From Opitutia bacterium (GTDB lineage Bacteria; Verrucomicrobiota; Verrucomicrobiia; Opitutales; Opitutaceae): 33,124 nt of DNA. The translations under genes and the position numbers were made by a program. Below, one piece after another: positions 32,341 through 33,124 of the stretch. The first letter of the stretch is position 1, and the number at the start of each line of letters is the position of its first letter. The stretch covers positions 1 to 33,124 of the forward strand of contig CANHJG010000053.1 in the NCBI GenBank assembly GCA_947461205.1, read 5' to 3'. Below the pieces are notes generated by a model. It made no database searches. It worked only from the letters and a program-made list of their open reading frames with translations, and was not told the DNA's origin.

Positions 32341-32499
32341 TGCCACCGCCCTCCGACTCTCGTCCGCCGTCTCGCCCGGCGCCGCAATCCCACCCGCCGG
32401 GCCGGGCAACCGACGCGCAGCGTTGCGCAAAAAAAGCGCGCGTTCGGAATTGAGGTTTCGGACCCCACCGTCAGCGTAGCCGTGGTCGAAGGTTCCGCC

Positions 32500-32871
32500 A
32501 TGAATGCCCACCCCTACGCATTTCTCGCTCTGTTTGGCGCCGTCGCGGTCGCATTTCCCTTGATCCTTCTGGCGGTGGCCCGTCTCTGGTTCCGGTTTTT
32601 CCAACCGCCCAAACCCAGCCTCGACAAGGGTGCCGTTTACGAATGCGGCATCGCCCCCTCCGGCGACTCGTGGATCCAGTTCAAAGCCCACTACTATCTC
32701 TACGCGATTTTGTTTCTGATTTTCGACGTCGAGGTGCTGTTCCTCCTGCCTTTCGCCGTCGCGTTCACCACGCTGCCCGGCGGCGCGCTCGTGGCCATGC
32801 TCGTCTTCCTGCTGCTGCTCGCCGAAGGCCTCGTGTGGGCTTGGCACCGCGGCCACCTTGAATGGAAATGA
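32500..32871 (+). CDS. nuoA: NADH-quinone oxidoreductase subunit A
   Basis: A 123-residue inner-membrane subunit of respiratory complex I. Three membrane helices are visible: [20 protein letters not shown], then [20 protein letters not shown], and [19 protein letters not shown]. Between the first two is the conserved loop with [20 protein letters not shown], containing the typical Cys and Gly. ATG 32500 is used; the frame is open to 32482 but without a better start. The stop overlaps the nuoB start as ATGA, so this is the beginning of a nuo operon continuing past the window. The last helix is followed by a short HRGHLEWK tail. Confidence 0.95.
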   Translation: MNAHPYAFLALFGAVAVAFPLILLAVARLWFRFFQPPKPSLDKGAVYECGIAPSGDSWIQFKAHYYLYAILFLIFDVEVLFLLPFAVAFTTLPGGALVAMLVFLLLLAEGLVWAWHRGHLEWK

Positions 32872-33124
32872 GCCCCATGCGCGATCCCACCCCCGCTGCT
32901 CCGGCGCCCCGGCCGACCGTGACCGAAGCCGAGCGCGACGAACTCCGCCGCCAGGGCATCCTCCTCACCAGCCTGCAGGAACTCTACACCTGGGGCAACA
33001 GCCACTCCGTCTGGCCCCTCAATTTCGGCCTCGCCTGCTGTGCGATCGAGATGATCGCCGCCTCGATGGCCAAATTCGACATCGCTCGCTTCGGCTCCGA
33101 AGTCTTCCGCCCGTCGCCGCGCCA
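32868..33124 (+). CDS. nuoB: NADH-quinone oxidoreductase subunit B (N-terminal part)
   Basis: The first 85 codons run to the window edge. After an Ala/Pro-rich start ([14 protein letters not shown]) the family core appears: [40 protein letters not shown] and VFRPSPR. LACC supplies two of the cysteines that hold cluster N2 of complex I, next to the quinone site; the others lie beyond the edge. The ATG at 32868 overlaps the nuoA stop (ATGA); an in-frame ATG at 32877 is an alternative. It is a peripheral-arm subunit in the cytoplasm. Confidence 0.93.
   Translation, partial: MSPMRDPTPAAPAPRPTVTEAERDELRRQGILLTSLQELYTWGNSHSVWPLNFGLACCAIEMIAASMAKFDIARFGSEVFRPSPR

Noticed and set aside
1-33124. tRNA, rRNA or CRISPR arrays
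   Set aside because: No cloverleaf with a TTCGA-type arm, no rRNA stretches and no regularly spaced direct repeats were found on reading through.

Overview
The window reads like chromosomal DNA of a GC-rich Verrucomicrobiota bacterium, most likely in or near Opitutaceae. The pointers are two large TonB-dependent receptors carrying the ELSPF-type motif after the signal peptide, a divergent tyrosine recombinase of the kind common in that phylum, an S9 peptidase, a DUF4202 protein, and start codons that mostly follow pyrimidine-rich leaders instead of Shine-Dalgarno sequences. The assignment is by recognition only; no search was run.

Layout. Bases 1-97 hold the 3' end of an IS110-type transposase. 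Bases 286-9038 form an accessory-looking block: a TonB receptor (minus) divergent from a NarL-type sensor kinase/response regulator pair, a poorly coding stretch, a small unknown gene and a tyrosine recombinase. Near-identical palindromes (TCACGTATTACGTGA core) lie at both edges of this block, the right one about 80 bp upstream of the recombinase. Next come a 3'-truncated pcm remnant, a second TonB receptor, a YkgJ-like cysteine-cluster protein and a DUF2721 gene broken by two single-base frameshifts (all 9.3-13.8 kb).

From 13.9 to 25 kb lie mostly single metabolic genes: DUF4202, a haem-binding-domain protein, a GNAT acetyltransferase, an IolG-like dehydrogenase, a secreted phosphodiesterase, a DUF2007 protein, a large secreted S9 peptidase, a secreted serine hydrolase and an ACT-domain threonine dehydratase. 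The last two overlap by ATGA.

From 24.7 kb the content is core: a RelE-like protein translationally coupled to pssA, then dnaN behind an AT-rich promoter, and a membrane protein of unknown function. A REP-like hairpin and the wreck of a PIN/VapC toxin gene follow. Molybdenum cofactor genes come next, moaA divergent from moeA-moaC-moaD-moaE, and the start of the nuo operon (nuoA, truncated nuoB) ends the window.

The strongest candidate for something undescribed is the palindrome pair bracketing the recombinase block, with a related palindrome at 18657. The sequence alone cannot tell recombination sites from operators. Other notable items are the lone RelE-like protein coupled to pssA, three gene wrecks, a 28-bp hairpin repeat present twice, and an inverted repeat between moaA and moeA.
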